The position numbers and the translations under genes are program-made. A model generated the notes under the pieces. The model saw only the letters and a list, made by a program, of their open reading frames with translations. It did no database searches and was not told the origin of the DNA. DNA of 64,000 nucleotides, taken from positions 310,001-374,000 of the forward strand of contig NZ_JAACFS010000005.1 of the NCBI RefSeq assembly GCF_029051645.1, written 5' to 3'. Of this stretch, positions 1 to 12,612 are shown piece by piece (position 1 is the first letter of the stretch; every line of letters starts with the position of its first letter). The stretch is from Bradyrhizobium sp. CSA112 (GTDB lineage Bacteria > Pseudomonadota > Alphaproteobacteria > Rhizobiales > Xanthobacteraceae).

Positions 1-2
1 CG

Positions 3-1439
3 CCCGGCTTCGCGTTGATGATGGGCGCGGGCCAGGCCGTGGCCGAAGCCGCGATGGATCTTGTCGAGGAGGGGCCGATCGTGGTGGTCGCCGGCCGCGG
101 CAACAATGGCGGCGACGGCTTTGTGGCAGCGGCCGAACTCGCCGCGCGCGGCCGCGAGGTTTCCGTCATCCTCCTATGCGAGCGTGACAGCCTGCAGGGC
201 GATGCCGCACTCGCCGCGCGCGGCTGGAAATATCCGGTGCTGCCGTTCAACCCGCAGGCGATCGGCAAGCCGGCCCTGATCATCGATGCGCTGTTCGGTG
301 CCGGGCTCAATCGTCCCGTCAAGGGCGATCCGCTCGACATGATCGAGGCGATCAACGCCAACGGCGCGCCGGTGCTCGCGGTCGACCTGCCGAGCGGGAT
401 CAACGGCACATCCGGCGCCGTGATGGGCGCTGCGATCAATGCCGTGGAGACGGTGACCTTCTTCCGCCGCAAGCCGGCGCATCTGTTGATGCCGGGGCGC
501 AAGCATTGCGGCCGCGTCCGCGTCGCCGATATCGGCATCGATCCGGGCGCGCTTGAGGAGATCCGGCCGCAGACATCAGAGAACGTTCCGCAAAGCTGGC
601 AAAAATCCTTCCCCGTTCCCGAGATCGACGCCCACAAATATGCCCGCGGCCACGCCGTCGTGCTGTCGGGGGAACTGCCGTCGACCGGCGCGGCACGGCT
701 CGCGGCGCGGGGTGCATTGCGGGCAGGGGCCGGGCTGGTCACGGTGGCCTCGCCACGCGACGCGCTCGCGGTGAATGCCGCGGCGCTGACGGCAGTGATG
801 GTGCGCCCCGTCGATACCGTGGTCGAATTCGCCGAGCTGATCGGCGACAGGCGGCTCAATTCGATCGTGATTGGGCCGGGCGCCGGCATCAATGAACGCA
901 CGCGTGATCTCGTGCATACCGCGCTGTCAACCAAGCGCGGCCTCGTGCTCGACGCCGACGCGCTGACGAGTTTTGCCGACGCGCCGGAGCGGCTGTTTGA
1001 ATCGATCAAGGCGAGTGAGGACCCGCAGGTCGTCCTCACCCCGCATGAGGGCGAATTTCCGCGCCTGTTCAGCGATATCAGCAACAAGCATCCCGGCCGC
1101 TCAAAACTGGAGCGGGTGCGCGACGCCGCTGAGCGCTGCGGCGCGGTGGTGCTGCTGAAGGGGCCGGATACGGTGGTGGCATCGCCCGACGGCCGCGCCA
1201 GCATCGCCTCCAACGCGCCGCCTTCGCTCGCGACGGCCGGCGCCGGAGATGTGCTGGCCGGGATCATCGCGGGGCTGCTCGCGCAAGGTGTCGCCGCATT
1301 CGAGGCCGCATGCATCGGCGTCTGGATGCACGGCGAGGCCGCGACTGAGGCGGGTCCGGGGCTGATCGCGGAAGATTTGCCGGAAGTGCTGCCCGCAGTG
1401 CTTCGCCGGCTCTATGATCAATTCGGGATTGAGTACTAG
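3..1439 (+). CDS. nnr: Bifunctional NAD(P)H-hydrate epimerase/dehydratase, 5' partial
   Basis: Repairs hydrated NAD(P)H. The N-terminal YjeF_N half epimerises the R and S hydrates; the C-terminal ribokinase-like half dehydrates the S form using ADP or ATP. The N-terminal half shows the glycine-rich GRGNNGGDGF nucleotide motif, ALFGAGLNRPV and VDLPSGINGT. The C-terminal half shows a GAGLVTVASP segment, LTPHEGEFPRLF and the phosphate-binding ATAGAGDVLAGIIAGLL motif near the end. The reading frame is open to the left edge and residues before the first in-window Met (PGFAL) fit the family, so the true start lies outside the window. The stop TAG lies just before a palindromic repeat. The family call is firm; only the start is missing. 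Confidence 0.93.
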   Translation, partial: PGFALMMGAGQAVAEAAMDLVEEGPIVVVAGRGNNGGDGFVAAAELAARGREVSVILLCERDSLQGDAALAARGWKYPVLPFNPQAIGKPALIIDALFGAGLNRPVKGDPLDMIEAINANGAPVLAVDLPSGINGTSGAVMGAAINAVETVTFFRRKPAHLLMPGRKHCGRVRVADIGIDPGALEEIRPQTSENVPQSWQKSFPVPEIDAHKYARGHAVVLSGELPSTGAARLAARGALRAGAGLVTVASPRDALAVNAAALTAVMVRPVDTVVEFAELIGDRRLNSIVIGPGAGINERTRDLVHTALSTKRGLVLDADALTSFADAPERLFESIKASEDPQVVLTPHEGEFPRLFSDISNKHPGRSKLERVRDAAERCGAVVLLKGPDTVVASPDGRASIASNAPPSLATAGAGDVLAGIIAGLLAQGVAAFEAACIGVWMHGEAATEAGPGLIAEDLPEVLPAVLRRLYDQFGIEY

Positions 1440-1443
1440 TTGC

Positions 1444-1526
1444 GTAGGATGGGTGGAGCGAAGCGATACCCATCGTCTTCACGGTTGCAGGCGTTGATGG
1501 GTATCGCTGCGCTCCACCCATCCTAC
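1444..1526. repeat. Palindromic intergenic repeat (31-nt arms)
   Basis: The arms 1444-1474 and 1496-1526 are inverted copies of each other with a single mismatch, separated by 21 nt. The core reads GTAGGATGGGTGGAGCGAAG followed by CGATACCCATC. A third arm, with one extra base, is at 55358-55389. The element separates two convergent genes and would form a strong hairpin in transcripts of either strand, so it may act as a bidirectional terminator or a mobile REP-type element. The minus-strand gene ends inside the right arm. Confidence 0.85.
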
Positions 1527-2614
1527 GGCGACGGCACCAGATATTTCGCCACCGCCGTCTCGTCCCATTCCAGCCCGAGCCCAGGTCCTCGCGCGGTCAC
1601 CGTGCCATCGACGACCTTGGCCGGTTGGGCGAGGATCACGCCGGCGAAATCCAAAAATTCGAGCCAGTGCGCGGTTGGCGTCACCGCGAGCATGTGGGCG
1701 CTGGCTTCGGCGAACAGATGGCTCGACATCGGAATGTTGGCGGCGTCCGCTTGGGCTGCGACCTGCAACCAGCCGGTGATGCCGCCGCACTTCATCAAAT
1801 CGAGCATGATGAAATCGCTGGCACCTAGCGCGATCGCCTCCGCAAAGCCGCGTGGGAACCACCAGTTCTCGCCGGCCTGAATCGGCGTCGGGGATGCCTC
1901 GCGCACTTTTGCGTGTCCTGAGAGGTTTTCCTGCGGCACCGGTTCTTCGATCCAGTGCAGATCGTAGGGAGCGAGGCGGGCAATCCGTCGCGTTGCTTCA
2001 GCGGGATCGAGCGACTGGTTGAAGTCGATCATCAGCGCGACATCGGGACCGATGAGGGCGCGCACGCCCTTGACCACGCGTTCGTCGTTCGCGGCATCGC
2101 CGTCGCCGCCCTTGATCTTGATGCCGCGAAAACCCTGTTCGAGCGAGCGGCGCAGCGCCTTCTCGTCGGCGACGGGATCCACGACGCCATAGCTGTCATA
2201 GGCCTTGATCGGCTTCGGTGAGCCGCCGAGCAGTTCGGCCACGGGCCTGCCTGCGATCTGACCGAGCGCGTCCCAATAGGCCATGTCGAGGCCGGACACC
2301 GCCATGCCGACCAGGCCCTGCCAGCCGAGCAGGCGGAATTTGGCATCCATCGCCGCCATCAGATCATAAGGCGCGACCGGTCGGCCGGTGAGTTCGCGCC
2401 CGATTTCCTCGATCAGGTGAACCAGCGGCTTCAGCGTCAGCCTGGTGTAGGCGAAGATATAGGAATGGCCGGTAGCACCCTGATCGGTCTCGACATCGAT
2501 CAGGACCAGCGGCCCGACATCAATCACGCCAAAAGCGTTCTTCACGGGGCGCGCGAGCGGCACGACGAGACCGCGCGCTTTGACGCTGCGGACGGCGGGA
2601 ACGGGCTTGCTCAT
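1523..2614 (-). CDS. Mandelate racemase/muconate lactonizing enzyme family protein (enolase superfamily)
   Basis: A 363-residue metal-dependent enzyme that would abstract the alpha proton of a carboxylate substrate; the exact substrate is unknown. Visible active-site features are the KIKGGDG segment (catalytic Lys of the KxK motif), metal ligands in MIDFNQ, HWIEEP and QAGEN, and the SSHLF histidine near the C terminus, which suggests the mandelate racemase subgroup. The ATG at 2614 is chosen because GAGGAG sits at ribosome-binding distance; an upstream in-frame extension would run into the neighbouring gene. The multicopper-oxidase-like gene ends 10 bp upstream on the same strand, so the two are probably cotranscribed. 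The TAG stop is contributed by the palindromic repeat. Confidence 0.88.
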   Translation of the reverse strand: MSKPVPAVRSVKARGLVVPLARPVKNAFGVIDVGPLVLIDVETDQGATGHSYIFAYTRLTLKPLVHLIEEIGRELTGRPVAPYDLMAAMDAKFRLLGWQGLVGMAVSGLDMAYWDALGQIAGRPVAELLGGSPKPIKAYDSYGVVDPVADEKALRRSLEQGFRGIKIKGGDGDAANDERVVKGVRALIGPDVALMIDFNQSLDPAEATRRIARLAPYDLHWIEEPVPQENLSGHAKVREASPTPIQAGENWWFPRGFAEAIALGASDFIMLDLMKCGGITGWLQVAAQADAANIPMSSHLFAEASAHMLAVTPTAHWLEFLDFAGVILAQPAKVVDGTVTARGPGLGLEWDETAVAKYLVPSP

Positions 2615-2624
2615 GGCTTGCTCC

Positions 2625-3950
2625 TCACTCGACAGCGTACCACCGCACCAGCCGCGGCGCCGCCCAGTCGGTCGCGACGGACTCAATCAGCCAGCGGCCG
2701 GCATGTTCGGCCAAGAAGGCGATGCGCTGGGTCTGGCCGGGCTCGATCGCCAGTGTGTCGAGCCAGAACGGCTTCCAACCGTCGTCGAGCCGGTCCAGCA
2801 GCCGGAAGTGATGGCCGTGAAGGTGGAAGACGGTGGCTGTGGCGGCGCGGTTGGTGAGCGCCAGCACCACGGTGCGTCCTGTTCTGGCGCGGAAGGCGGG
2901 GGCGGCGGTGGCGCCAAAGCTGGCCGGCGTAACCCAATCGCCTTGGGGACCGCCGAGCGCCAGATCGACACGGGTCGCGCCCTTGAGCTCGATCCGCTCG
3001 GGCAGGCCGTTAGAGGGCAGCGGCGGCGCGGTCCGAAGCGGGGCGGGGCGGATCGGTGGCTCACTGGAGACGATGATCTTGCCGACCGGCCGGGCCTCCT
3101 TGCCGTCGTGCAGGAGGATCGCCGTGGAACTACCTGCCGGCATGGTGATGTCGATGAAGACATCGGCCCGGCCGCCCGGCGCCAACACCAGCGCGCCGTT
3201 GCGGGCCTGGAAGGGCTCGGCCGGCTGGCCGTCGACGGCCATCACGCGAACCTCGTAGGTCTCTATTTTCGTTGCAATAACAGCCCGTTGACAGGCGCTA
3301 ATGAAGCGGAGTCTGACGCGTTCGTTGGTTCGTGCTGAGATATCGAATGAAGTTTTGCCATTGACCGTATAGGCCGGCATGGCGTCTTTGGGCTCGACGC
3401 CGGGCGCGATCGCCGTGCCGCCGGGCAGGACCCGCCAATCCTCGACCAGAAACACCTCGTCGCGATCGACCGCGATCGTATTGCTTTCGCGGACCACCAG
3501 CGCCCGAGCCCGCGACGGCCGTGCCTGCCCATCCCCGAGAAGGCCCATGTCGCACAGGAAGGTCCCGGCATGGCGCAGCGGCAGTTGCAGGGCCAGCTTG
3601 CCACCTGCGGCGAGCGGTGCGCGCGCGGTCAGTGGTTCGGCCGCAGCTACGCCGTCGATTCCCCGCCAGTTCAGCACTGCAGGCGCCGGCAGCTCGTTGG
3701 AGAACGCGACCTCCAGGGTATCGCCGCGCTGGTACCGGAGCTCAGGCCCTTGCAGCGACCAGATCGGCGTGAGCGGGCCATCGCGCAAGGCGAGGGCGTC
3801 GGCCTTGGCCTGGAGCGCCAACGACGGGCGTCCCTGGGCCCGGGTCGTGACAGGCCATAGCGGGGCCAGCGCAGCCGTACCAAACCCCGCCAAGAGGGTG
3901 CGTCGATTGACCGTCGCGGAAAGTCTTGCCATCGGGCCAATGGGGACCAT
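2625..3950 (-). CDS. Tat-exported cupredoxin/multicopper oxidase family protein lacking most copper ligands
   Basis: A 441-residue protein with a twin-arginine signal (NRRTLLAGFG, then a hydrophobic stretch ending ARAQG), so it acts in the periplasm. It has the three-cupredoxin layout of multicopper oxidases and SufI/FtsP. The third domain keeps a FHLHGHHF motif, but the usual HWHG is NWRG, the YHSH motif is replaced by LCDMG, and the C-terminal HCHxxxH is replaced by EHAGRWLIES. It therefore looks unable to hold the full trinuclear copper centre. It may be a structural SufI-like protein or bind one copper. Start could also be the Met at 3932; neither has a strong ribosome site. It is upstream of, and probably in an operon with, the enolase-superfamily gene. 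Confidence 0.82.
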   Translation of the reverse strand: MVPIGPMARLSATVNRRTLLAGFGTAALAPLWPVTTRAQGRPSLALQAKADALALRDGPLTPIWSLQGPELRYQRGDTLEVAFSNELPAPAVLNWRGIDGVAAAEPLTARAPLAAGGKLALQLPLRHAGTFLCDMGLLGDGQARPSRARALVVRESNTIAVDRDEVFLVEDWRVLPGGTAIAPGVEPKDAMPAYTVNGKTSFDISARTNERVRLRFISACQRAVIATKIETYEVRVMAVDGQPAEPFQARNGALVLAPGGRADVFIDITMPAGSSTAILLHDGKEARPVGKIIVSSEPPIRPAPLRTAPPLPSNGLPERIELKGATRVDLALGGPQGDWVTPASFGATAAPAFRARTGRTVVLALTNRAATATVFHLHGHHFRLLDRLDDGWKPFWLDTLAIEPGQTQRIAFLAEHAGRWLIESVATDWAAPRLVRWYAVE

Positions 3951-4086
3951 TTTTTGTTGTCTCTGTCCTAGCTGTGACGCCTTGCCCCGGTGGTGTCAAA
4001 AGGGCCATTTTTTTGCTGCGGAGGTGTAGGCTCATGTTATAAGCCCGCCGCCCGCGGCATCGCGGCCGGGTATGGATGCTTTTCAC

Positions 4087-4171
4087 GCGGGCGTGGCGGA
4101 ACTGGTAGACGCGCTGGATTTAGGTTCCAGTGACGAAAGTTGTGGGGGTTCGAGTCCCTCCGCCCGCACCA
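4087..4171 (+). tRNA. tRNA-Leu (anticodon UAG)
   Basis: An 85-nt type II tRNA with a long variable arm. The acceptor GCGGGCG pairs with CGCCCGC, the anticodon loop TTTAGGT gives UAG, the T arm carries GGTTCGAGTCC, and CCA is encoded at 4169-4171. A TATAAG sequence 43 nt upstream could be a -10 element, but the -35 spacing is poor. Confidence 0.97.
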
Positions 4172-4337
4172 AGCGCTCTATCCAAGCGTTTGCATGACGA
4201 ATACTGGAGGGCCTGCGTCCCCGTCGAGGGGGAGCCAGGGTCAGCCGAACCACCGGCGCAGGCTGCAAGGCCACGCCTCGAATATTTGACACTGCCGGGC
4301 CTGTCGGGCCCGGCGCAAGCGGAAGAAGATTGACACC

Positions 4338-5696
4338 ATGCAGGTCACCGAAACCCTCGCCGAGGGATTGAAGCACGAGTTCAAGGTCAGCGTTCCCGCA
4401 TCGGATCTCGATGCCAAGGCGGACGCCAAGCTGGTCGACCTCAAGGACAAGGTGAAGCTCAATGGTTTCCGTCCCGGCAAGGTGCCGGTGAGCCACCTGA
4501 AGAAGGTGTATGGCCGCTCGGTGATGGCCGAGACCATCGACCAGACGATCCGCGACACTAACACGCAGATCTTCACCGACCGCGGTTTCCGCCTTGCGAC
4601 CGAGCCGAAGATCACGATGCCGACCGAGCAGAAAGAGGTCGAGGAGCTGCTCGCCGGCAAGACCGATCTGACCTACACGGTTGCGATCGAGGTGGTGCCG
4701 ACCATCCAGCTCGCCGATTTCAAGACCTTCTCGGTGGAGAAGCCGGTGGTCGAAGTCACCGACGCCGAGGTCGATGAGGCGATCAAGCGCATCGCCGACC
4801 AGAACCGTCCCTACGCGGCGAAGGCCGAGGGCGCCAAGGCCGAGAACGGCGACCGCGTCACCATCAGCTTCAAGGGCACCATCGACGGCGTGCCGTTCGA
4901 TGGCGGCACCGGCGAAGGCATCCCGGTCGTGATCGGCACCGGACAGTTCATTCCGGGTTTTGAAGAACAGCTCGTCGGCATCGGGGCAGGCGAGACCCGG
5001 ACGCTGAAAGTGTCGTTCCCGAAGAACTACGCCAGCGAGAAGCTCGCCGGCCAGCCGGCCGAATTCGAAACCACGGCAACCCTGATCGAAGCGCCGGGCG
5101 ACAGCAAGATCGATGACGAGTTCGCCAAGACGCTCGGCCTGGAATCGCTCGACAAGCTGAAGGAGGCCGCGCGCGAGCGTCTGGTCGCCGAGTTCGCTGG
5201 TGCGACACGTCAGCGCGTCAAGCGGGCGCTGCTCGATCGTCTCGACGACAGCCACAAATTCGAGGCGCCGCCGTCGCTGATCGAGGAAGAGTTCAACCTG
5301 ATGTGGAACTCGATCAAGGCCGAGATGGAATCGAGCGGCAAGACCTTCGCCGACGAGAACACCACCGAAGAGGCGGCCAAGGAAGAGTACAGAAAGATCG
5401 CCGACCGCCGCGTCCGGCTCGGCCTCGTGCTGTCGGAGATCGGCGAAAAGAACAAGATCACGGTGACCGACGACGAAGTCGGCCGCGCGGTAATCGAGCG
5501 TGCGCGTTCGATGCCCGGCCGCGAGAAGGAAGTCTGGGACTACTATCGCAACAATGCCAACGCGCTGGCCCAGCTTCGTGCGCCGATTTATGAAGACAAG
5601 GTGGTGGATTTCATCCTCGAACTTGCTAACGTGACCGAAAAGAAGGTCTCGCGCGAGGATCTGTTCAAGGACGAAGACGAGAAGAGCGCGGCCTGA
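4338..5696 (+). CDS. tig: Trigger factor, ribosome-associated chaperone and prolyl isomerase
   Basis: A 452-residue cytoplasmic chaperone that binds the exit tunnel of the ribosome and shields nascent chains. The N-terminal ribosome-binding domain has the signature GFRPGKVP around residue 47. It is followed by an FKBP-type isomerase domain ([22 protein letters not shown]) and a long helical C-terminal chaperone domain rich in Glu and Lys. The length is normal for the family. Its position immediately before clpP and clpX is the conserved order seen in many bacteria. The ribosome site before ATG 4338 is weak. Confidence 0.97.
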   Translation: MQVTETLAEGLKHEFKVSVPASDLDAKADAKLVDLKDKVKLNGFRPGKVPVSHLKKVYGRSVMAETIDQTIRDTNTQIFTDRGFRLATEPKITMPTEQKEVEELLAGKTDLTYTVAIEVVPTIQLADFKTFSVEKPVVEVTDAEVDEAIKRIADQNRPYAAKAEGAKAENGDRVTISFKGTIDGVPFDGGTGEGIPVVIGTGQFIPGFEEQLVGIGAGETRTLKVSFPKNYASEKLAGQPAEFETTATLIEAPGDSKIDDEFAKTLGLESLDKLKEAARERLVAEFAGATRQRVKRALLDRLDDSHKFEAPPSLIEEEFNLMWNSIKAEMESSGKTFADENTTEEAAKEEYRKIADRRVRLGLVLSEIGEKNKITVTDDEVGRAVIERARSMPGREKEVWDYYRNNANALAQLRAPIYEDKVVDFILELANVTEKKVSREDLFKDEDEKSAA

Positions 5697-5998
5697 TCGA
5701 TTTGATCGGGCTGACATTAATGATGAACGGCGAAAGCGGCGTGGTGGCGGCACCCGTCGCTATGAGATCGCCCGCGAATCAGCTTGAACTCGCCTCGTTC
5801 GGCTTGCAATTGCCCGGCCTTGTCGCCGGGAAATTGGCTCATATCTGTGAGTGGCTCGCTAACGCGAGTTCGAGTTGAAGTCCTGCATCACGGGACGTTC
5901 GTCCGCGCGCGGCAATCATGCCGACTGGCCTGCCGATGGATGTTCGCCCCCGCCTGTTTCTACTAACCCTTGTCTCTTACTAACCCTTGGGGTGACTA
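5697..5998. other. tig-clpP intergenic region
   Basis: No convincing ORF. It holds the clpP leader. The last 45 bp contain the imperfect repeat ACTAACCCTTG twice (near 5962 and 5979), directly before the GGGGTGA ribosome site of clpP. Confidence 0.6.
5819..5844 (+). promoter_or_regulatory. Possible heat-shock (RpoH-type) promoter for clpP
   Basis: CTTGTCG at 5819-5825 and CTCATAT at 5838-5844 are separated by 12 bp, resembling the sigma-32 pattern CTTGAAA/CCCCATNT. It is about 155 bp before the clpP start. The match is partial and could be chance. Confidence 0.3.
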
Positions 5999-6634
5999 AT
6001 GCGCGATCCCGTTGAAACCTACATGAACCTCGTGCCCATGGTGGTCGAGCAGACCAACCGCGGTGAACGCGCTTACGATATTTTCTCGCGGCTTCTGAAA
6101 GAGCGCATCATCTTCGTGACCGGTCCGGTCGAAGACGGCATGTCGACGCTCACCGTCGCGCAGCTCCTGTTCCTTGAGGCGGAAAATCCCAAGAAGGAAA
6201 TCTCGATGTACATCAACTCGCCGGGCGGCGTGGTGACATCGGGGCTTGCGATCTACGACACGATGCAATTCATCCGTCCGCCGGTGTCGACGCTGTGCAC
6301 CGGGCAGGCGGCTTCGATGGGCTCGCTGCTGCTCGCCGCCGGCGAAAAGGACATGCGCTTCTCGCTGCCCAATTCGCGCATCATGGTCCATCAACCTTCG
6401 GGCGGCTTCCAGGGCCAGGCCACCGACATCATGCTGCATGCGCAGGAGATCCTGAATCTCAAGAAGCGCCTCAACGAGATCTATGTGAAGCATACCGGCC
6501 AGACCTACAAGGCGATCGAAGACGCGCTCGAGCGCGACAAATTCCTGACCGCCGATATGGCCCGCGACTTCGGCATCGTCGACAAGGTGATCGACAAGCG
6601 CCCCGAAGAAGCGGCGGTGGTGAAAATCCCGTAA
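5999..6634 (+). CDS. clpP: ATP-dependent Clp protease proteolytic subunit
   Basis: A 211-residue serine protease that forms the barrel of ClpXP and ClpAP. The catalytic triad is visible as Ser106 in GQAASMGS, His131 in [10 protein letters not shown] and Asp180 in [11 protein letters not shown]. The length matches alphaproteobacterial ClpP. ATG 5999 is preceded by a GGGGTGA ribosome site. It is followed 429 bp later by clpX, its unfoldase partner, so each gene may have its own promoter. In alphaproteobacteria ClpXP degrades cell-cycle regulators as well as damaged proteins; which substrates apply here is not visible. Confidence 0.98.
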   Translation: MRDPVETYMNLVPMVVEQTNRGERAYDIFSRLLKERIIFVTGPVEDGMSTLTVAQLLFLEAENPKKEISMYINSPGGVVTSGLAIYDTMQFIRPPVSTLCTGQAASMGSLLLAAGEKDMRFSLPNSRIMVHQPSGGFQGQATDIMLHAQEILNLKKRLNEIYVKHTGQTYKAIEDALERDKFLTADMARDFGIVDKVIDKRPEEAAVVKIP

Positions 6635-7063
6635 GGTAACGGATTGCGATACCCCGCGTTGACCTTAATGGTTGGTTGAATCGGCAAATGTGGCCGAAAG
6701 CTGCGTGCTTGTGCCCCCGCACGGGCCGAAAGTTCCGCTTTCGTGCCGGTTTTGCGGCGTGGCAATACCGCAACGCTCGGTCGATTTCGTGAACTTCTCC
6801 CCGTGCGAACGCCACAAATCACGGTATTGTCACGGGTAGCCATTCCGACCCCGATTAGCGAATTCTTGATAGTCGGGTGTCAGCATGGTTGGCTGTGTGG
6901 GATGGTTAAGATCGCGGGGGATTCTAGAAGCCGTGATTCGCACGGTGCGTAATTGAGTTAGGGTCTTTTCTGGTACGGAATTTGCTCTATCTACCTTGAG
7001 GTCCGGTGTGAGTGCCGGAATGGGTCGATCGGGTAACGGATCGAACGGCGGACGGAGACAGGA
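6635..7063. other. clpP-clpX intergenic region
   Basis: This 429-bp gap is long for a clpP-clpX pair. No supported ORF is present on either strand and no strong terminator hairpin follows clpP. The clpX ribosome site GGAGACAGGA precedes its ATG. A promoter for clpX is expected here but none could be assigned with confidence. Confidence 0.5.
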
Positions 7064-8338
<1,275 letters not shown>

Positions 8339-8377
8339 TACCATCAGGCCTGCCAGAACTCACTACTTCCAATAGCG

Positions 8378-8402
8378 CGGCTGTCGGACTTTCCGACAGC
8401 CG
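8378..8402 (+). terminator. Hairpin downstream of clpX
   Basis: A perfect 11-bp stem (CGGCTGTCGGA/TCCGACAGCCG) with a 3-nt loop, 40 bp after the clpX stop. There is no clear T-run immediately after it, so termination is plausible but not certain; it could also stabilise the clpX message. Confidence 0.5.
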
Positions 8403-8459
8403 TTGTAGTGTAAGCGTTTTTCGCGCGTCTGATCCGCAATTTGCGGTCATTTTCCGTGA

Positions 8460-8491
8460 CTTGACACCCCCATACCCGATAGCCACCTAAT
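8460..8491 (+). promoter_or_regulatory. Possible lon promoter
   Basis: CTTGACA at 8460-8466 gives a near-consensus -35 hexamer, with CCTAAT about 19 bp downstream as a weak -10. The CTTGAC start would also suit a heat-shock sigma factor. It is about 160 bp before the lon start. The rest of 8339-8650 holds the clpX hairpin and no supported ORF. Confidence 0.35.
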
Positions 8492-8650
8492 GCTGATGGT
8501 GGCGGAAATCACGTTCGAGATTCGTCGCAATATCATCCGGTGAGAGACGGCAGCGAAGGCGGCCGGGGCGATCCGGAACTCCCGGCACCTTGTGGCGGTT
8601 GCGCAAGCGAGCGGACTGCGTGCAAGGGGGCAAAACAGAAGGAATAGGCC

Positions 8651-11072
<2,422 letters not shown>

Positions 11073-11077
<5 letters not shown>

Positions 11078-11107
11078 TCCCGATCAGTTACTACTGATCC
11101 GATCAGT
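11073..11107. repeat. Twin palindromes overlapping the lon stop codon
   Basis: ACTGATCCCGATCAGT (11073-11088) and ACTGATCCGATCAGT (11093-11107) are two palindromes with identical 7-bp arms. Their centres are about 20 bp apart, close to two helical turns. A third half-site ACTGAT follows at 11112. The loops are too short for good RNA hairpins, so a protein-binding site is possible. Confidence 0.6.
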
Positions 11108-11137
11108 CACCACTGATTGATCCAGTTTGGAAATGAT

Positions 11138-11167
11138 AAAACGGCGCCTTCGGGCGCCGTTTTTGTT
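11138..11167 (+). terminator. Rho-independent terminator of lon
   Basis: The GC-rich stem AACGGCGCC/GGCGCCGTT with a TTCG tetraloop is followed by a T-run, about 60 bp after the lon stop. This is a textbook intrinsic terminator. Confidence 0.9.
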
Positions 11168-11203
11168 GTGTGGATCGGATTCGAGCAAGCGGAGTTGAAG
11201 GGG

Positions 11204-11345
11204 ATGGAAATCGACGGGCAATGCCATTGCGGCGGGGCGGCCTATCGGGCCGACATTGATCCGAAGGTATCGATCTATCACTGCACCGATTGTCAGAACC
11301 TGACAGGCTCGCCGTACCGGGGACACCGTGCTCTGTTCCGCCGAC
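11204..11345 (+). pseudogene. Truncated, frameshifted GFA-family (CENP-V/GFA) gene
   Basis: The ATG at 11204 opens with the start of a GFA-family zinc protein: an IDGQCHCGG segment with the CxC motif, then YHCTDCQNLTGSPYR with CxxC. After SPYR the frame breaks at a run of four G (11318-11322). The next family residues (TVLCSADQ) appear one base out of frame at about 11324-11347, after which similarity ends. The second half of the roughly 130-residue domain is missing. The remnant abuts tRNA-Val, which suggests a recombination scar. GFA proteins bind zinc and are loosely linked to glutathione/formaldehyde chemistry. Confidence 0.7.
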
Positions 11346-11418
11346 CAGCGCCCTGCAAAACCCCGCGATATGGCACCCTTGCGCCAAAGGGGGTCGCAGG
11401 GCTAAACAGGCGGCTCAA

Positions 11419-11495
11419 GGGCGGCTAGCTCAGCTGGTTAGAGCATCTCGTTTACACCGAGAGGGTCGGGAGTTCGAATCTCTCGCCGCCTACCA
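11419..11495 (+). tRNA. tRNA-Val (anticodon UAC)
   Basis: A 77-nt cloverleaf. The acceptor GGGCGGC pairs with GCCGCCT (one G-U pair), the D arm is GCTCAGCTGGTTAGAGC, the anticodon loop TTTACAC gives UAC, the T arm holds AGTTCGAATCT, and CCA is encoded. Confidence 0.96.
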
Positions 11496-11555
11496 GCCTT
11501 CGCGCTGACGCGCTACGGCTCGGCAAGCCAGCACAAGTGCGTGAGCGCGAAGGCT
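11495..11555. repeat. Inverted repeat after tRNA-Val
   Basis: AGCCTTCGCGCT (11495-11506) and AGCGCGAAGGCT (11544-11555) form a perfect 12-bp inverted repeat, starting at the last base of the tRNA. It could terminate the tRNA transcript or be a repetitive element inserted at the tRNA 3' end. Confidence 0.65.
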
Positions 11556-11608
11556 GTCGCGCCGAAGCTCGAAGAGCGAAGGCGGACCGACAGAAAGCCT
11601 GCGCACAC

Positions 11609-12469
11609 ATGGATGCCCCCACAGGCCACGAACAAAACGCCGACCAGGTCGCCTACTGGAACGGGCCCGCCGGACAGCGCTGGGCCGCGCGGCAGGCGGC
11701 GCAGGATGTCCTGCTCAAACCGGTCGCGGACCTTGTCGTCGATCGGGCCAGCTTGAAGCCGGGCGAGCGTGTCATCGATATCGGTTGCGGCAGCGGCGCT
11801 ACGGCGATCGCGTTCGCGCGAGAGGTCGCGCTGTCGGGCCACGTGCTCGGCGTCGACGTATCCGGCCCGATGCTGGAGCGCGCGCGGCAGGCTGCGCCGA
11901 AGGACCTGCCGATCGATTTCATTCTGGCCGACGCGACCGTCTATCCGTTTGAGCCGGCGAGTTTCGATGTGCTGGCCTCGCGGTTCGGCGTGATGTTTTT
12001 CGCCGATCCTGCGCTGTCGTTTGCCAACATGCGGAAAGCGCTGCGGCCCTCGGGCCGGCTGGCATTCGCCTGCTGGCGCGAGCCGCGCGAAAATCCGTTC
12101 TTCATGACGCCGCTGCAGGCCGCCTACAAGCATGTGCCGAAACTGCCGCAGCTTGGGCCGGAAGACCCCGGCCCCTTCGCATTTGCCTCGGAGGCGCGCG
12201 TCCGCCGCATCCTCGGCGAGGCCGGCTTTGCAAGCGTCGAGATGGAAGCGTGTCCCCTTCTGCTCGACGCCGCGATCGGCCGCGGGCTCGATGGCGCCGT
12301 GCAGGGCGCGCTGGAAATTGGGCCGGTGAGCCGCGCGCTGGAGGGGCAGCCGGAAGAACTCCGGAACGCTGCCGCGGCTTCCATTCGCGAAGCACTCACG
12401 CCGTTCGCCAAAGGTGATGCGGTGCTGCTGCCGGCGTCGGTCTGGATCGTGACGGCGCGGGCGTCGTGA
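11609..12469 (+). CDS. Class I SAM-dependent methyltransferase
   Basis: A 286-residue protein with the Rossmann methyltransferase fold. Motif I is VIDIGCGSGATA near residue 55, followed by the acidic residue that binds the SAM ribose (LGVDVSGPMLERA), the ADAT segment, and the ALRPSGRLAFACWRE strand of Methyltransf_11-type enzymes. The C-terminal part beyond the core is typical of UbiE-related small-molecule methyltransferases, but no substrate can be read from the sequence. ATG 11609 is preferred because upstream in-frame residues are Arg-rich translation of the repeat after tRNA-Val. It stands alone between tRNA-Val and pepT. Confidence 0.85.
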   Translation: MDAPTGHEQNADQVAYWNGPAGQRWAARQAAQDVLLKPVADLVVDRASLKPGERVIDIGCGSGATAIAFAREVALSGHVLGVDVSGPMLERARQAAPKDLPIDFILADATVYPFEPASFDVLASRFGVMFFADPALSFANMRKALRPSGRLAFACWREPRENPFFMTPLQAAYKHVPKLPQLGPEDPGPFAFASEARVRRILGEAGFASVEMEACPLLLDAAIGRGLDGAVQGALEIGPVSRALEGQPEELRNAAAASIREALTPFAKGDAVLLPASVWIVTARAS

Positions 12470-12612
12470 TCAAGCGGGCGCGCCGTTGCGCCATGCCGTC
12501 ATTGCGAGTCCTGGCGGTTGATCCATTTCAGACCTTGAACGCCGGATCGCCACCTTCACGCCCCCAAATCGCCTAACGACTCAACGACGCTTGTTGCAAC
12601 AGGCTGGCGGCG

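Noticed and set aside
5960..5999. ACTAACCCTTG repeats before clpP as an operator
   Set aside because: Only two imperfect copies right at the ribosome site; no further support.
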